A model generated the notes under the pieces. The model saw only the letters and a list, made by a program, of their open reading frames with translations. It ran no database searches and was not told the DNA's origin. DNA of 64,000 nt from contig CALLPE010000030.1 of assembly GCA_938015445.1 (NCBI GenBank), positions 1 to 64,000 of the forward strand, given 5' to 3'. Made by a program: the position numbers and the translations under genes. Of this stretch, positions 25,955-35,688 are shown piece after piece. This DNA is from an uncultured Pirellulales bacterium (GTDB taxonomy: Bacteria; Planctomycetota; Planctomycetia; Pirellulales; Thermoguttaceae). The first letter of the stretch is position 1, and each line of letters starts with the position of its first letter.

Positions 25955-26959
25955 TTACGACAGCGTCTGCGACTGCGCGGAGATCACCCAATTGGCCCAC
26001 AACCTGGTCAGATGAAAGAACACCGGCGCGGCGAAGCAGATGGAGTCGATTCGGTCGAGCACGCCGCCGTGGCCTTCCACGAGTGTGCCGTAATCGTGAA
26101 CGCCGCGGTCGCGCTTTATGGCCGACATGCTCAACCCGCCGGCAAATGCCATGACCGAGATCACACCGGACATCACGGCCGCCATCCACCAGTCGGCCCC
26201 TTGAAATGGGGTGGCCCACCACAACGCTCCGCCCAACAGCATCGCGCTGGCCGTCCCGCCGAACAACCCTTCCCAGGATCGCGTGGGGCTGATCTCGGGA
26301 ACCACCAGATGCTTGTTAGGGATTTGCGACCAGGCGTATTGAAGGGCGTCGCTCAGTTGGGTCATCAACACGAAAAAGAACAGCAGCCTGGCATGGCGGT
26401 AAGGGTCTTCGAATCCGGAAGGGAGTTTGGGTAGATCTACCGTCAGCAGCGCCGGAGCGAAACTCAAGCAATACACCGAGATCAGCAACCCCGATTGTAT
26501 CTTCGCCGTACGCTCCAAGAACCGTTTGGCATCGCCCGATAACGCAATGCCCGCCGGTATCAAAAGGAAGGCGTACACCGGTATAAGGATGCTGTACAAC
26601 TCGTACTGTTTCAGACCGACCAGCACGAACTGCGCCGGAGTGCAAACCACGAACACCCAGAACAGGGTACGTTGGTCGCCAGGCCGGGTAGGGGTGAGGG
26701 TAATGAACTCCCTCAACGCCCAGAACGAGATGAAAAAGAACAGCACGATGGTGGCCGTAGGATGCACGAAGAAGGCAAACGCCAGCAAAGCGTACAACAC
26801 CCACCAGGAGCGCACCCGGCGGCGAAACGTATCGACAATCGCGCGGTCTAAACCGCTGTCGGTACGACGGGCCAGTATCTGGGCCACCGCCGAGGCGATT
26901 GCCAGCAGCACCAACACCCCGCCGATAAGTCCTAACGTCTTGAAGTCAGACACCAACAA
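25955..26959 (-). CDS. cdsA: Phosphatidate cytidylyltransferase
   Basis: 334 residues with at least seven hydrophobic segments. CdsA makes CDP-diacylglycerol from phosphatidate and CTP at the inner membrane. The C-terminal signature is clear: MSAIKRDRGVHDYGTLVEGHGGVLDRIDS, matching S-x(3)-K-R-D-x(4)-D-x(4)-x-G-H-G-G-x(2)-D-R-x-D. SPTRSWEGLFGG is a further family motif. The start is TTG at 26959 or GTG at 26953; GAGGTGA lies just upstream and fits either. The plsC gene lies upstream on the same strand, giving two successive steps of phospholipid synthesis in one cluster, with a 30-bp doublet between them. Confidence 0.92.
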   Translation of the reverse strand: MLVSDFKTLGLIGGVLVLLAIASAVAQILARRTDSGLDRAIVDTFRRRVRSWWVLYALLAFAFFVHPTATIVLFFFISFWALREFITLTPTRPGDQRTLFWVFVVCTPAQFVLVGLKQYELYSILIPVYAFLLIPAGIALSGDAKRFLERTAKIQSGLLISVYCLSFAPALLTVDLPKLPSGFEDPYRHARLLFFFVLMTQLSDALQYAWSQIPNKHLVVPEISPTRSWEGLFGGTASAMLLGGALWWATPFQGADWWMAAVMSGVISVMAFAGGLSMSAIKRDRGVHDYGTLVEGHGGVLDRIDSICFAAPVFFHLTRLWANWVISAQSQTLS

Positions 26960-27061
26960 AGCAGTTCACCTCAGTCAGACTGCCGCCGGGCGCCAGTAGC
27001 GGGACGCAGCCGGTTTTCGCATACGCCGTTTGTCTTCGCGTGGGGTTGCCAAAAAAAAGAA

Positions 27062-27121
27062 GTCGCCATAAACAGCAGTTTCTCAGAATATGTCGCCATA
27101 AACAGCAGTTTCTCGGAACAT
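27062..27121. repeat. 30-bp tandem doublet between plsC and cdsA
   Basis: Units 27062-27091 and 27092-27121 both begin GTCGCCATAAACAGCAGTTT and differ at only three positions. The second unit abuts the plsC stop codon. Confidence 0.85.
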
Positions 27122-27784
27122 CTATGAAGAACCCCGCAAGTGCTGAATGCGGCGAATTGCCTCCCGGGCGCGGGCCAGGAAATGGTGCTTCGGCTCGCCG
27201 GCCTCCAGCCACATCGGCGGCCCGAAGGTGATGCCCGTCAACAGCGGCACCGGCAACACTTCGCCGCGGGGCAAGATGCGGTTCATGTTTTCGATGTACA
27301 CCGGAATCAGTTCTAGGTCCGGCCGGCGTCGGCACAGATAGTACAGGCCGCTTTTGAACTCTTGGATGTCCGGCCCGCTGCTTCGTCCGCCTTCGGGAAA
27401 AACGATTATCGAGTACTGGTGGCCGATTTCGCCAATCATCAAGTCTACCGGGCTGCGGTGGACTTTAATGTCGGTCCGATCTATCAGGATGGCGTTGAAC
27501 ACCCGACAGGAAAGAAACCGTCGGATAGGCCCAGCCATCCAGTAGTCCTTGGCGGCCACGGGGCGCGTCAGCACACGCACTTCTGGCGGTAGGGCCGACC
27601 ACAGCACCACCGCATCCAGATGGCTGGTGTGATTAGCGAAATAGACTCGCTGACAGGTATCTGGCTGGCAATCGAGCCAGCGTACGCTTGCGCCGCTGAC
27701 GAATCGGGCCAGAACCGCCAGCGAGCTTCGTACCAGGCTGCTTGCCAAGTCGCTGCCCCAACTGCTGAGCGCTTCCCTTGCCAT
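27122..27784 (-). CDS. 1-acyl-glycerol-3-phosphate acyltransferase (PlsC family)
   Basis: 220 residues from the ATG at 27784; an in-frame TTG at 27814 is the alternative. The acyltransferase HX4D box is FANHTSHLDAVV, the second block is FPEGGRSSGPDIQEFKSG, and VYIENMNRILPRG and ITFGPPM correspond to the later blocks. The enzyme acylates lysophosphatidate to phosphatidate, the substrate of CdsA, whose gene follows 162 bp downstream on the same strand. PlsC proteins are peripheral or monotopic; a weak hydrophobic N-terminal segment fits that. Confidence 0.87.
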   Translation of the reverse strand: MAREALSSWGSDLASSLVRSSLAVLARFVSGASVRWLDCQPDTCQRVYFANHTSHLDAVVLWSALPPEVRVLTRPVAAKDYWMAGPIRRFLSCRVFNAILIDRTDIKVHRSPVDLMIGEIGHQYSIIVFPEGGRSSGPDIQEFKSGLYYLCRRRPDLELIPVYIENMNRILPRGEVLPVPLLTGITFGPPMWLEAGEPKHHFLARAREAIRRIQHLRGSS

Positions 27785-27934
27785 GCCTTGCCGCGCCGAC
27801 CGGCGCCGCCGCAAGCACTAACCACGTGCCACCGAAATCGACAATTTCAGCGCTATGGTAGCTTATGCCCCAACGGGCGAAAAGGGGCCGGAACTCACGC
27901 GCACCGAGTTCCCCCAAACTCCCGAAAGCTGACG

Positions 27935-28510
27935 TCACCCCGATTGATCTGTGTCCTCGGCCGATTGAATCACCACCACTTTGTACATCGCTTGGATCAG
28001 CTCGGCGGCTGCTTGCGCCAGAGAACTCTCCAGTAACAAATCGAGTTGCTCGTGCAGGCGGCGTTTACGGTTCATGTGCTCGACGGCTTGCCTGGCTCCT
28101 TCGAGCGTCATCGGACCGCCGGCTCCCACCCGGCTGTAAAGCTCGTCGAAATCGCCCGCCCCCCACCCGGCGAAAAGCTCCGGGCTTTCTTGTAGCAACT
28201 GTTCTACAGCCGGATTGGTCGCCCGGTCGAATTGCGAAGGGGCTGCCTGTCGCGGGTCGAGACAGAACTGGTGTGCAGCCACACCCAGGCCGTCGGCCAG
28301 GCGGTGGATGGTGCTTGCTCGCGGCTTTTGTCGGCGGGAGAGGATCGCCCGAACGGTCCTTTCGTCCAAGCCAGACTGCGCAGCGACCTGCCGGGCCGTG
28401 AGGCCCGCGGCGGCCATCAGTCGGGCCAGATTTTCAGCCGCGTGAGGGAACATTACATATACCAACGTACAGTCTCCCACTGCGGCGTCAAGCGTTGGTT
28501 TCTTGCCCAT
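27935..28510 (-). CDS. XRE-family helix-turn-helix regulator
   Basis: 191 residues. A lambda-repressor-like HTH is visible at about 27-80: NLARLMAAAGLTARQVAAQSGLDERTVRAILSRRQKPRASTIHRLADGLGV. The rest (81-191) is helical, with a QLLQESPELFAGWG-DFDELYSRVG motif and a probable oligomerisation helix pair (EHMNRKRRLHEQLDLLLE). I do not recognise the C-terminal domain. The ATG at 28510 has GGGGGG nine bases upstream; a start at 28453 (MFPHAAEN) begins closer to the HTH and is equally possible. Its targets are unknown; divergent to it is the MFS transporter gene, a common arrangement for local regulation. Confidence 0.8.
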   Translation of the reverse strand: MGKKPTLDAAVGDCTLVYVMFPHAAENLARLMAAAGLTARQVAAQSGLDERTVRAILSRRQKPRASTIHRLADGLGVAAHQFCLDPRQAAPSQFDRATNPAVEQLLQESPELFAGWGAGDFDELYSRVGAGGPMTLEGARQAVEHMNRKRRLHEQLDLLLESSLAQAAAELIQAMYKVVVIQSAEDTDQSG

Positions 28511-28801
28511 TTCTTAGTGCCCCCCATTTTAGCCGCACATAGGCCGAAGCCGTCGCGGACAGCCTCGGCACACAATGCCGGTTGCTCACCGCCGTAACCG
28601 GGCAGGCGAGCACGCCCGAGCGCACTGCCGACCGGATCATTGCATTGGTCAAAACGAACCGGTCGCGTTGCAGGCGGGGGGAGAGCTGACTAGCTTGGCA
28701 GGTGACGAACGGGAGGTTAATTGACGAAGCCGCCGCCTGAGGGTATAAGGGGGCAAAAAACCTTGCGGCAAACGCAGAATAAGTTCCAACCGAGGGCCAC
28801 C
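28511..28801. other. Divergent region between regulator and transporter genes
   Basis: No gene recognised in these 291 bp. It is the likely promoter region of both the XRE regulator and the MFS transporter. No clear palindromic operator was found by eye. Confidence 0.4.
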
Positions 28802-30271
28802 ATGTCCGGCACATTCGATTCTAAGCCACTCAGCAGCACGCAATGGATGGTTCTGGCGGCGGCCTTTTTGGGCTGGATGTTCGACGGGCTGGAGATGGGA
28901 CTGTTTCCCATCGCCGCCCGACCGGCGCTGCAAGACCTGCTGCGCGAGGAGCTCGCTCCGCTGCAACAAGCCGTCACGGAGGCCGAGCAGCAAATCGCAA
29001 AGGCGCAGCAATCGGTCCGCGAGGCCACATCGGACCAGCAACGCGCCGCAGCCGAAAAGACACTCCAACAAGCCGAAAAAGCCAAGCAACAGGCCAAAGG
29101 CAAGGCCGAAGCAGAGATCGGCAAATGGGTATCGCGATTTGTAGCCATGTTTTTGTTCGGAGCGGCATTGGGCGGATTGCTGTTCGGCTGGCTGGGCGAC
29201 CGGATGGGCCGGGTGCGCACCATGGCCCTGACGATTTTCGCTTATTCCATCTTCACTGGTGCTTGCTATTTTGCCACTGCTCCCTGGCAACTGGCGGCGC
29301 TGCGTTTTCTGGCCGCGCTAGGGATGGGTGGAGAATGGTCTTTGGGTGTAGCGCTAGTGGTGGAATACTGGCCCGAAAAACTCCGTCCGCTGATGGCCGG
29401 CATCATCGGCGCCGCCTCGAACGTCGGTTTTGCACTGGTCGCCGTAATAGCGATGATGTTCCAAGTTACCGCCGATTCGTGGCGGTGGATAATGCTGGCC
29501 TGTGCCACACCTGCCGTGCTGGCCGTGCTCATCCTGCTGTTGATCCCTGAATCTACCCGGTGGCAAGAGTCGGTCAAGCGAACCTCCGCCCGGCCCATCC
29601 GCGAGATATTCACCACGCGCTTGGTTTGGCCCACGCTGCTGGCGATCTGCTTCGCCTCGGTAGCGCTGATTGGCACCTGGGGCGCGGTGTCGCAGTTTCT
29701 CCCCACTTGGACCGATCAGATGGCCGGCCCTGAGCGTCCCGGCGCAAAGGGAACCGTGCAACTGCTCATTTCCATCGGTGCGATTGCCGGCTGCATCGTC
29801 GCTCCGCTGGTGGGCGGAAAGATCGGACGGCGGCCAGCTTACTTCGGCCTGTGTGTCTGTTCACTGTTGGTATGCGGATACCTCTTTGGCACCCTGCGCT
29901 TGCTACCCCAAAGCGTGCAAGATGCGGCGCCGGGATGGCTGACCAGCGTTTTCGGCGGAATAAGCAGCTACGGGCCTCAGTTCCTTGCCACAACCGTTGT
30001 AGTAGGATTCTTTACCGCCGCTTTCTACGGTTGGTTGCCGTTGTATCTGCCGGAGCTATTCCCCACGCGCGTCCGAGCTACCGGACAAGGACTGAGCTTC
30101 AACTTCGGCCGCATATTCGCGGCCTTCGGCGCATTGGGCACGGGGCAATTGATGGCGCTATTCGGCGGCAGTTATCCCCGGGCCTGCGCCACCATCACGC
30201 TTGTGTATCTGGCGGGAATGGTACTGATCTGGCTGGCTCCAGAAACAAAAGGAAAACCTTTGCCCGATTAG
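28802..30271 (+). CDS. MFS transporter with a coiled-coil insert after TM1
   Basis: 489 residues from the ATG at 28802 (the frame upstream is non-coding). The permease has TM1 at about 15-38 (DGLEMG motif), the MFS signature GWLGDRMGRVR at 129-139, RFLAALGMGGEWSLG, LIPESTRW before the central loop, and GWLPLYLPELFPTRVRATGQGLSFNFGR, resembling the sialate/aromatic-acid or sugar:H+ symporter families. Unusual is residues ~48-108: a Gln/Ala/Lys/Glu-rich stretch with strong heptad character (QQAVTEAEQQIAKAQQ...) inserted between TM1 and TM2 in the extracytoplasmic loop, where MFS proteins normally have a short loop. Substrate unknown. The XRE gene is divergent to it. Confidence 0.9.
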   Translation: MSGTFDSKPLSSTQWMVLAAAFLGWMFDGLEMGLFPIAARPALQDLLREELAPLQQAVTEAEQQIAKAQQSVREATSDQQRAAAEKTLQQAEKAKQQAKGKAEAEIGKWVSRFVAMFLFGAALGGLLFGWLGDRMGRVRTMALTIFAYSIFTGACYFATAPWQLAALRFLAALGMGGEWSLGVALVVEYWPEKLRPLMAGIIGAASNVGFALVAVIAMMFQVTADSWRWIMLACATPAVLAVLILLLIPESTRWQESVKRTSARPIREIFTTRLVWPTLLAICFASVALIGTWGAVSQFLPTWTDQMAGPERPGAKGTVQLLISIGAIAGCIVAPLVGGKIGRRPAYFGLCVCSLLVCGYLFGTLRLLPQSVQDAAPGWLTSVFGGISSYGPQFLATTVVVGFFTAAFYGWLPLYLPELFPTRVRATGQGLSFNFGRIFAAFGALGTGQLMALFGGSYPRACATITLVYLAGMVLIWLAPETKGKPLPD

Positions 30272-30310
30272 GCCGCAATCCCACGCTGCTTGCGGCCACG
30301 CTGCTTCCGC
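30271..30310 (+). terminator. Stem-loop at the MFS stop codon, with 15-bp doublet
   Basis: GGCCGCAA (30271-30278) pairs perfectly with TTGCGGCC (30290-30297), loop 11 nt, starting at the last base of the stop codon. The 3' arm overlaps a 15-bp doublet (30281-30295 and 30296-30310, CCACGCTGCTT core). No T-tract, so intrinsic termination is uncertain. Confidence 0.4.
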
Positions 30311-30456
30311 CAGCCGACTTTACGATGGGCAGGGTTTGTACGGCTGAGCGACGGTCGCCAACGCATCGCTCGACTTCACGTGCCGGTGCCGATTTCCGGC
30401 GGGATCGCGCCGCCTGGCGACTGCCATTGAAAAATGCCTGCCCCGGCGCTTTCGGC

Positions 30457-32268
30457 TTACGGGACGCTGAACGACCGCAGTTGCCGCTGCCACCACTGTT
30501 GGACTTGTTGGCGGCCTTCGGGACTGACGAAGCGAAAGCCCTCAACGCCAAGCTGTTCCAGCAGCGAGTCTTCCACCGCTTCCAGACCGTACGCGCCGAC
30601 CGGTTGCCCGTGCCGCCGCAGCAGCAAGGCACCGGCGGTTGCACCCAGCTCGACAGCAGGCCGGCGGCCATCCTCAACTAATAGTTGGGCATTACCGACT
30701 TGCGAGGCCAACCAAGCATCGCAGTCGGGCCAAGGGTCGCGGCGGGCGATGGCCAGCAGCGCCACCCAATGCAAACGATAGGGAGCTTCCGGTTTCGGCG
30801 CAAGGAAGCGATTGCGCTCGGCTGCGGCCAGCAATCCCGGCACGGCCGTTTTCGTCCCTTCCTCGGCCAGGCAAACGCAGATCATCCCGTGCCGACTAGG
30901 ACGCCCTCCCAGGCGAACCAATCCTACTGCTGGCAGGGGGCTGTCGTCCACAGCAGCGAAGTACGGTCCGGCGAAACGGGACAGCTCCTCCGGGTCAAGT
31001 TGCGGAAGCATTACCAGTTCGGCCTCGCTCAAGGGGCGTTTCTCGGCCAGTATGCGCTGAAAGGTGCGACGACTGATCTCGGCCAGCCGAATTCCCTCGT
31101 CCATCTGCACCAGGTACTTGTACGCCATGCGCCGCCGCGGCGTGGGCAAGTTCACCAGATGAAAAAAGGCGCCTTCCGTCTTGGGATGCGGGAAAGCCAC
31201 GTGGACCGGATATTCGCCCGGCTCTAAATTGTTGCCGCTAACGCAATGGGCGGTGTGCTCGTCGATGCGGTCGAAATGGCTCGGTTTGGTAGCGGTTTCC
31301 GCCTGGCTGGGAACGCCCACCAGCAAGTGTTGTTCGCCAACATGCCTCCGGCCCTGCCAGCACTCGGCTACCAGTGCCGGTGCCGTCAGCTCCAGCAAGC
31401 GGCGCAGGTCGGCGGCGGCAGCCGGTTCAGCCCGAGACAACCCCCACTCCAGTGCCTGTCGCACACGGGGCACTTCACTGTCGCACAGCAGCAAGTCCAG
31501 TATTTCGCGCTCCGCGTTTGCACGCCTCAGCAACTCCTCCCGACTACTACGGGAACTGACCGGCCGGGCAAGCTCTTCGACCCAAAATCGAAGTTGCCGG
31601 TCGCTTACCGTCGGCGGCACAATGTCCGTCGATTCGCCGAGCAGTATCGCACGGCGGGATTGCTCCCACAGGGCCTCCAACTGGCGCATGGCGTCCAGGC
31701 CCAATTGCGGATCGGCTAGCCGGCGCTTTACTGCCGCCAGCACTGCCTGCGCCCGCTGCGGATCGGTCACCAAGTAGAGCAAGTGGTATTCTGCCGCGGC
31801 GCGGGCGCCGGCGCTGGGGGCGTCCAACTGGGCGAGCAACAGTTGAACTTGTTCGGCCGTCGCTTTATCCGGCGGCTCAGAAGGCCTCGGCAACCCTCGC
31901 AGCCAAAGGCGCAATCGCCTGTGTACTTCCAGCGACAAATCAGGGCGCAGAGCCGCGCGATGAAAGTGCCGAGCGAGCAATTCGTGCAACTGAGGGTGGG
32001 CAAGCAATGCCTCGCACTGGGCGGCCGCATGCTGACGGACTTCGTACGAGTCGTCGTCCAGTTGCATAACCAGACGTGCCACTTCGGCTGCAAGGTCGTC
32101 GGGGGCCGACTCTGCCGCAAAGGATTGACGCCCCTCGGCACTGGCCAGCGCCGCAACAACGGCGAGCAAAGAAGCGCCCAATATCCATAGCGCTGCCGCA
32201 GCCTTGCCTAACACCGGTAGCAACGGCGCGGCTTTGTCTCGATCCGCAGAAGCAAAGCCCACGCTCAC
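30457..32268 (-). CDS. Membrane-anchored HEAT-like repeat protein
   Basis: 603 residues if translation starts at the GTG at 32268, which overlaps the kinase stop as GTGA; an ATG at 32343 lies within the kinase gene and is less likely. One transmembrane helix at about 20-42 ([17 protein letters not shown]) is followed by helical repeats ([55 protein letters not shown]) that look HEAT/armadillo-like, to about residue 300. The second half contains [46 protein letters not shown], which I cannot assign. The coupling to a Ser/Thr kinase gene suggests it may be a partner or substrate of that kinase. Confidence 0.72.
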   Translation of the reverse strand: MSVGFASADRDKAAPLLPVLGKAAAALWILGASLLAVVAALASAEGRQSFAAESAPDDLAAEVARLVMQLDDDSYEVRQHAAAQCEALLAHPQLHELLARHFHRAALRPDLSLEVHRRLRLWLRGLPRPSEPPDKATAEQVQLLLAQLDAPSAGARAAAEYHLLYLVTDPQRAQAVLAAVKRRLADPQLGLDAMRQLEALWEQSRRAILLGESTDIVPPTVSDRQLRFWVEELARPVSSRSSREELLRRANAEREILDLLLCDSEVPRVRQALEWGLSRAEPAAAADLRRLLELTAPALVAECWQGRRHVGEQHLLVGVPSQAETATKPSHFDRIDEHTAHCVSGNNLEPGEYPVHVAFPHPKTEGAFFHLVNLPTPRRRMAYKYLVQMDEGIRLAEISRRTFQRILAEKRPLSEAELVMLPQLDPEELSRFAGPYFAAVDDSPLPAVGLVRLGGRPSRHGMICVCLAEEGTKTAVPGLLAAAERNRFLAPKPEAPYRLHWVALLAIARRDPWPDCDAWLASQVGNAQLLVEDGRRPAVELGATAGALLLRRHGQPVGAYGLEAVEDSLLEQLGVEGFRFVSPEGRQQVQQWWQRQLRSFSVP

Positions 32269-33992
32269 AGATGTCGCAATAGCAGCACCACAGCCAGTAC
32301 CAGGCAAAGCGCCAATCCTCCGCCAATGACGGCCCAAATCCACACAGGCGTCCGGTTTCGTCGGGCCTTGTACGCGGCGATCTCTTCCGGAGTAAGCTTG
32401 GTTTCCAGCAGCACCGATACTAAAGAGGCGGAATCACCTAGCGAAGATAAGTCCGGCGTTCCAACGTGTGCTGGGGCAGAGGCGTCTCCCGCCGGTAATC
32501 GCGCCGTGCCGCTTCCGGAGCCTGACGACGCGGACATGCCGACTGGCGATTGTGTCGCTGACGGCTGCATCCCCATTCTGGAAGGCGGTTTGCTGCCGAT
32601 CTTCGACGAGCCGCCGGCGATTGTTCCTCCGAGCTGCCCTGCGCCGCTGCCTGAGCCGGGCACCGCCGACGATGACCAATGCGAGCCACCGACACCCTGG
32701 CTGGACGATGAGGGACCCCCGCCAAGCCCCAGCGAAGAGCGTCCCTTGACGGTTTCGCTGTGCATGTTCGAAGCGGTGTCGGTGGTTTCGATTTCGGTGC
32801 CGGGCGCGACACCGTTGGTGTATACTGTCAATCTTCCCGATTGTAGTGGCGGTGGGATGCGCACCGGCGGGGTACTGCGGCCCGATCGACTTCCCAAACC
32901 GCTCTCGGCCGGTGGCGTGCCAAGCCGTCCACTACCCCGCGCGTAGGGCACGTTACTGTGCCGCGCGAGCCAATCGCTGAGGGCTTGAGCGACTTCGGCG
33001 GCCGACTGGTACCGGTCTTCCGGATGCTTGGCCATCATCCTCATGCAAATCGCTACTAGGTCTTCTGGGGCGTCGGGGCGATCTTTGAAGATACTCGGCG
33101 GAGGGGATTTCTGATGGGCGACCAGGCGCTGCGGCAAAGTGCCCTCGGCAAACGGGGGATGCCCAGTCAGCGCGTAATAAAGCGAACAGCCCAAACTGTA
33201 GATGTCGGCCCGGGCGTCCACACCGTGGCTGTCGATGGCCTGTTCCGGCGCCAGGTAGTCGGCTGTGCCCAGCACGTTCTCGTCGTAGGCAACCGTCAGC
33301 GAGGCGCGATCTTCTTCCGTGAACCGCGCCAACCCCAGGTCGAGCAGCTTGACGACGTTGTTCCGGTCCACCAGCAGGTTTGCGGGTTTGACATCGCGGT
33401 GGATCAATCCTGCCTGGTGGGCGTGCTCCAATCCTTCGGCTGCTTGGCGGATATAGTCGGCGGCGGTGCGATAGTCCAGCGGGCCGTCTTGTTTAACGAT
33501 TTGTTGCAAGTCGCGCCCTTCGACGTACTCCATCACCAAAAAGTGGATGTCGCCCTCGTTATCCACGTCGTAGGCGCGGACGATGTTCTTGTGGTCCAAG
33601 GCGGCTGCTGCTTGCGCCTCGCGGTGAAAGCGGGCAAGATAGGAAGAGTCTGCCACCCGATGCTTCGGCAACACCTTGATCGCCACCCGGCGGTGCATCA
33701 GCACGTGCTCGGCCAGGTACACGTTGCTCATGCCGCCGGAGCCGAGATGGTCCAGCAACCGATAGCGCTTCAGGAAGAAGCCTTTGTGGCGTCCTTCCAG
33801 CAGACGCTCGCTTTGCCAGCGGGTAAGCAGACCGGCTTGGACGAGTTTATCGGCCAAAGCGGCCGGGTCATCTGGCAGTCGACCTCCGCAACTCTGCTCG
33901 ATTTCGACTAGCGCTTTGTGGAGCTGGTCGCCTTCGACCAACCCGCTTCGCAGCGCCAACTCCAAAAAGCCTTCCACGCTGACGGCAGCCAT
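32265..33992 (-). CDS. Transmembrane Ser/Thr protein kinase (PknB-like, planctomycete type)
   Basis: 575 residues. Residues 1-70 are a helical N-terminal module common before planctomycete kinases. The kinase domain covers about 77-345: glycine loop [17 protein letters not shown] lysine 106, catalytic [10 protein letters not shown] with Asp200, a DLG (218-220) in place of DFG, and [10 protein letters not shown] in the activation segment. It is followed by a 190-residue Gly/Ser/Pro-rich linker and a C-terminal transmembrane helix ([23 protein letters not shown], about 550-572) with only three residues outside, so there is no extracellular sensor such as PASTA. All catalytic residues are intact. 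The stop overlaps the start of the HEAT-like gene. Confidence 0.93.
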   Translation of the reverse strand: MAAVSVEGFLELALRSGLVEGDQLHKALVEIEQSCGGRLPDDPAALADKLVQAGLLTRWQSERLLEGRHKGFFLKRYRLLDHLGSGGMSNVYLAEHVLMHRRVAIKVLPKHRVADSSYLARFHREAQAAAALDHKNIVRAYDVDNEGDIHFLVMEYVEGRDLQQIVKQDGPLDYRTAADYIRQAAEGLEHAHQAGLIHRDVKPANLLVDRNNVVKLLDLGLARFTEEDRASLTVAYDENVLGTADYLAPEQAIDSHGVDARADIYSLGCSLYYALTGHPPFAEGTLPQRLVAHQKSPPPSIFKDRPDAPEDLVAICMRMMAKHPEDRYQSAAEVAQALSDWLARHSNVPYARGSGRLGTPPAESGLGSRSGRSTPPVRIPPPLQSGRLTVYTNGVAPGTEIETTDTASNMHSETVKGRSSLGLGGGPSSSSQGVGGSHWSSSAVPGSGSGAGQLGGTIAGGSSKIGSKPPSRMGMQPSATQSPVGMSASSGSGSGTARLPAGDASAPAHVGTPDLSSLGDSASLVSVLLETKLTPEEIAAYKARRNRTPVWIWAVIGGGLALCLVLAVVLLLRHL

Positions 33993-34021
33993 CGGCCCGA
34001 TCCCACGGAACGGCTAGTCGG

Positions 34022-34258
34022 TCAAGTTGCGGCGCCGACTCGGCCCGAAACCACCAACAATAGCACCCCCCCAAGATTACAGGTATCACAAAAAACGTGC
34101 TGCCACAAAGACCACAGCCCGACCGGCACACCGAAAAATCCACCAGCCGAGCAGCAACCTCCCCCTTCTAATCGCATTGTATCAGAAGAACCCTTGATTG
34201 GCATCGGCATAATACCATCTTTTGCCGCAGATTCAATGGTTTCATAGATTTCCGACAC
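34022..34258 (-). CDS. Possible small protein upstream of the kinase
   Basis: A 78-codon ORF beginning with GTG, ending 29 bp before the kinase start on the same strand. The sequence has a polar N-terminus (MSEIYETIESAAKDGIMPMPIKG) followed by a Gly/Cys/hydrophobic segment (GGCCSAGGFFGVPVGLWSLW) that could be membrane-associated. Codon use is more A/T-rich than neighbours, and no clear ribosome-binding site is seen, so it may be chance. Listed because its position and composition are not typical of a shadow ORF. Confidence 0.25.
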   Translation of the reverse strand: MSEIYETIESAAKDGIMPMPIKGSSDTMRLEGGGCCSAGGFFGVPVGLWSLWQHVFCDTCNLGGVLLLVVSGRVGAAT

Positions 34259-34841
34259 AAGAACTTCGCTACCCCCACTTTAGCGGTGACGGCACCGGTC
34301 TGTTAAGCGCGGTTTTGTTAAACGCAACCAGCGGCAGCTCGTATTAGGTGATACAATCACCCCCGCCGCTGCTAGCGCGCAGTGCAATACCGAGCACACT
34401 CCCATGGCGAAGCCAGTCCAGAAGCGAAGCCACTCGAATCGCCAAGCGAGTCCAAAAGCCAGCTACGCCCAAAAAAGCAAACAGCGCATCCGAAGCGGCG
34501 AAGCTATCCGAGTCCAGTCTCCGTGTCAAATCAGGCGCCGTGCAGACCGGTTGTCGTGTCGGGCGCTAGTTTCGTCGCTCCATAACCCTACAACCCTAAT
34601 CGTCTGTTGCGGATTTTGGCCCGCAAAAACCGCATCCCGGGCAGCAACTAAAAAGCACAGCCATTACCGCCAGAACGATGATGCCCACTGCCGTGATTAG
34701 TCCCGTTGGAAGCTACGAGCCGTAAGATCAGGAGCTGGGACATCGGGATTTTGCAGGTGGGAAGCTGGTAGACCAGATGCGTGTAGATCAGGTGCTAGCT
34801 CAGCAGCTTGAAGCCCGACATATTTAGCAGTTCACGGACAC
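34259..34841. other. Gap with degenerate 15- and 17-bp arrays
   Basis: No gene seen. A 15-bp doublet (TGTTAA start) lies at 34301-34330 and a four-unit 17-bp array at 34407-34474. Further GATCAGGnGCT-type duplication occurs around 34725-34800. Confidence 0.5.
34407..34474. repeat. Four degenerate 17-bp tandem repeats
   Basis: Units at 34407, 34424, 34441 and 34458. The first two begin GCGAAGCCA and the last two GCCA; all end in A/T-C-rich variable bases. Similarity is moderate, about 10-12 of 17 between neighbours. Confidence 0.55.
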
Positions 34842-35507
34842 TCACTGCGGCGGAGCAGGGGGTGCCAATTCGATCTTCGGCGGTGCGTCGGCAGAATTGT
34901 CGGGCATTGTCGAGTTAATCTCCGGCGGCCCAGTCTGCGGAGTTTCTGCCCCAGGTTTGTCGCCGGGTGGTTTCGGCTCGGCTATCCCCGATTTATCTGA
35001 CGGTTTCGCGGTACCGCCGGGCGAAGGGTTTCCCTTGGCCGAAGGAGCCCACAACGGTGCGTCTTCAAAGTGCTGGTCGGCCGTGCGCACATCCAAGCGG
35101 ATGGTCTGGCCACTGCTGGGCGTAACCTCCAACTGCTGCAAACTCCATTTGCCGCCGATGTACCTTGCCGTCACACGCACGTGGGCTCTACTGTTCGGTC
35201 CGGCCACTTCGAAGTCCCAGCGCGCCTCGCCAAGCTCTCGCTCTTCTATGGTGCCCTGGGGGAACCAAGTCACATCGCGAATTGGATTGCCCAGGGCTTC
35301 CACCACCGCCGCATCGCGCTGCACCGCTTCAAGGGCCATCCGGTATGGAACGCTGGCCTTGCGCTTTCCCACCACCAACTGGTATGCCACCGCGCCCAAA
35401 GCGACGAGTGCCAAGGCTACGACCGCTAACCATATCAACCATTTGCAGCAGGCCGCCCAAGCCACACAACAGCACGAGCACTGCTGATTCGACTGCTGCG
35501 TGCTCAT
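34842..35507 (-). CDS. Coa1/Tim21-like membrane protein with Cys-rich N-terminus
   Basis: 221 residues. The N-terminus carries six cysteines in twelve residues (Cys10, 12, 13, 14, 20, 21) just before a transmembrane helix at about 23-46 (LIWLAVVALALVALGAVAYQLVV). Residues ~50-140 (VPYRMALEAVQRDAAVVEALGNPI, GEARWDFEVAGPNSRAHVRVTARYIGGKWSLQQLEV) match the pattern of the Coa1 family (cytochrome c oxidase assembly factor-like; bacterial members of unknown role). The last ~70 residues are Pro/Gly/Lys-rich and probably disordered. No cytochrome oxidase genes are near, so a role in oxidase assembly is not supported by context. The Hsp20 operon lies upstream on the same strand and is separated by a terminator. 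Confidence 0.78.
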   Translation of the reverse strand: MSTQQSNQQCSCCCVAWAACCKWLIWLAVVALALVALGAVAYQLVVGKRKASVPYRMALEAVQRDAAVVEALGNPIRDVTWFPQGTIEERELGEARWDFEVAGPNSRAHVRVTARYIGGKWSLQQLEVTPSSGQTIRLDVRTADQHFEDAPLWAPSAKGNPSPGGTAKPSDKSGIAEPKPPGDKPGAETPQTGPPEINSTMPDNSADAPPKIELAPPAPPQ

Positions 35508-35603
35508 TGCAGTTCTCCCCTCACCACGGTTTAGCAGAAAACACTGCCATCATTTTACGAGAAAGGGCCTTGCTGTAGAACGGCCGGGTTAAGTGTGCCT
35601 ATA

Positions 35604-35653
35604 TTTGTCCTTGCGGAAAACAGCAGACTTTGTGCTGGCGGAAAACAGAAAAC
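35604..35653. repeat. 25-bp tandem doublet
   Basis: Units 35604-35628 and 35629-35653 share TTTGT-C-T-GCGGAAAACAG; 21 of 25 positions are identical. Confidence 0.75.
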
Positions 35654-35688
35654 GCCCCAGCTTGCCGATTGCCGGCATCGCTGGGGCG
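35640..35688 (-). terminator. Rho-independent terminator of the Hsp20 operon
   Basis: CGCCCCAGC (35653-35661) pairs perfectly with GCTGGGGCG (35680-35688); an inner GCCG/CGGC stem extends the hairpin. Read on the minus strand, the hairpin is followed by TTTTCTGTTTTCC. It lies about 180 bp after the last Hsp20 stop. Confidence 0.75.
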
